DNA from: DATAOG01 sp963753685
Lineage (GTDB): Bacteria > Pseudomonadota > Alphaproteobacteria > Geminicoccales > Geminicoccaceae
DNA length: 64,000 nucleotides
Direction of reading: 5' to 3'
Assembly: GCA_963753685.1 (NCBI GenBank)
Contig: CAVWDE010000005.1
Span: forward strand, 1 to 64,000
In this document: positions 63,242 to 64,000 of the stretch, piece after piece
Numbering within the stretch: the stretch's first letter is position 1
How the letters are laid out: the number at the start of each line of letters is the position of its first letter
The notes under the pieces: model-generated
Seen by the model: only the letters and a program-made list of their open reading frames with translations
What the model was told of the DNA's origin: nothing
Database searches by the model: none
Position numbers and translations under genes: made by a program

Positions 63242-64000
63242 ATGCGCTATGACTATATTATCATCGGCTCCGGGGCCGGCGGCGCGGCCGCTGCTTGGCG
63301 GCTGGCGCGAACCGGGCGGCGTATCCTGATCCTGGAAAAAGGCGGCAAGCTACCCACCGACGGTAGCACGCTCGACGCCGACCGCGTCATCCGCCAGACG
63401 GCATTCACCAGCAGGGAGGTTTGGCTTACCCCCCGCGGCGGTCCGCTGACGCTCAAGGAATACTTCAATGTCGGCGGCAAGACCAAGTGGTCGGGTGCCG
63501 CGCAGGTTCGTTTTCAACGGCACGAGTTCGATGCCGACCCCGACTACCACTGCCGTGCATGGCCAGTCTGCTATGACGAATTCGAGGGCTACTACGCCGA
63601 GGCCGAGAACTTGCTGGGCGTACGGTCGTTCGACGTCGAGCCCGCGCTGCGCCGCATCCTGGATGGGCTTCTTAAGCTCGACTGCGCATGGGAGCACCAT
63701 CCGCTTCCGCTCAGCCTGGCACCGGAGATTGTGAACTATCCCGAGGAGGCGCGCCGCTTCGATGGCGGCTTTGCATCGCCGCGGGGACTGAAGTCGGACG
63801 CCGAAGTCGCCTTCCTCGACCGGCTCAAGGGGCACAGCCACGTGGAGATCATCTGCGACAAGGAGGTGGTAGCGCTGGAGCCTGCGGCCGGCAATCCGAA
63901 GAGCATCGGCACGGTCACTTGTGCAGACGGCTCGAGCTACGGGGCGGCGACCGTGCTGCTCGCTGCGGGCGCCCTTCACTCGCCCCGGCTGCTCCAACGC
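63242..64000 (+). CDS. GMC-like FAD-dependent oxidoreductase, N-terminal part
   Basis: Open to the window end (253 codons seen). ATG 63242 follows GGGAGGGCAG. Dinucleotide-binding motif YDYIIIGSGAGGAAAAWRLA and LILEKGG, then NVGGKTKWSGAAQVRF, a GMC-type FAD contact, and VLLAAGALHSPRLLQ, the second FAD contact. The family oxidises alcohols or sugars; homologues often act with a small periplasmic subunit, not visible here. No signal peptide at the N-terminus. Confidence 0.85.
   Translation, partial: MRYDYIIIGSGAGGAAAAWRLARTGRRILILEKGGKLPTDGSTLDADRVIRQTAFTSREVWLTPRGGPLTLKEYFNVGGKTKWSGAAQVRFQRHEFDADPDYHCRAWPVCYDEFEGYYAEAENLLGVRSFDVEPALRRILDGLLKLDCAWEHHPLPLSLAPEIVNYPEEARRFDGGFASPRGLKSDAEVAFLDRLKGHSHVEIICDKEVVALEPAAGNPKSIGTVTCADGSSYGAATVLLAAGALHSPRLLQR

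Overview
The window reads as a high-GC alphaproteobacterial chromosome. The evidence is a GTA/siphophage tail module of alphaproteobacterial type, a phasin, an HrcA-type CIRCE operator in front of groESL, Crp/Fnr regulators, short alphaproteobacterial DUF proteins, and IS630, IS1595, IS1380, IS256 and IS110 elements. The genus cannot be fixed from the sequence. Coding density is high, but the two ends are clearly accessory DNA.

Layout. 1-7.4 kb: distal tail genes of a prophage, almost all broken by single-base frameshifts. 7.4-14.3 kb: a glycan locus with two GH130-type genes, two family-4 glycosyltransferases, a six-hairpin glycosidase-like protein with a remnant of a second one, and a frameshifted membrane protein. 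14.3-25.7 kb: a stress/envelope island of small genes (phasin, diguanylate cyclase, fatty-acid desaturase, lipoproteins, OmpA-like, entericidin, CsbD, DUF3309, DUF883) around a Crp/Fnr regulator. Seven or eight promoters here share a 16-bp dyad at a fixed distance from a -10 box, which looks like one local regulon. 26.2-30.7 kb: hflK-hflC, then CIRCE-groES-groEL and a terminator. 31.0-33.3 kb: a group II intron. 33.6-38.3 kb: one large Ski2-like helicase gene cut by two IS630-family insertions; excising them in silico restores the frame.

38.3-41.1 kb: an intact proximal tail module (DUF6441, tail terminator, tail tube, tail-assembly chaperone with a canonical -1 slippery heptamer). 41.5-43.3 kb: broken arfB and an intact IS256 element with its target duplication. 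43.4-48.3 kb: phage genes (membrane coiled-coil protein, ParB-like/DNA methyltransferase, terminase-small-like) mixed with chimeric ORFs assembled from pieces of tail genes, response regulators and an IS66 accessory gene. 48.5-58.6 kb: surface-polysaccharide genes (GT2, flippase, GT1, epimerase) invaded by IS630, IS1595 and IS1380. 58.6-63.0 kb: nested IS630/IS110/IS1380 wreckage, with a 52-bp palindromic insert shared by two unrelated transposase genes. 63.2 kb to the end: the start of a GMC-like flavoprotein.

The points most worth follow-up are the conserved dyad/-10 regulon, the palindromic insert in two IS families, the 582-bp two-gene cassette with IS1595-like ends and an 8-bp target duplication just upstream of the Crp/Fnr gene, the coupling of IS630 CTAG targeting to the transposase stop codon, the -1 frameshift chaperone with a Cys-rich extension, and the in-frame chimeric ORF at 45.5-47.0 kb.
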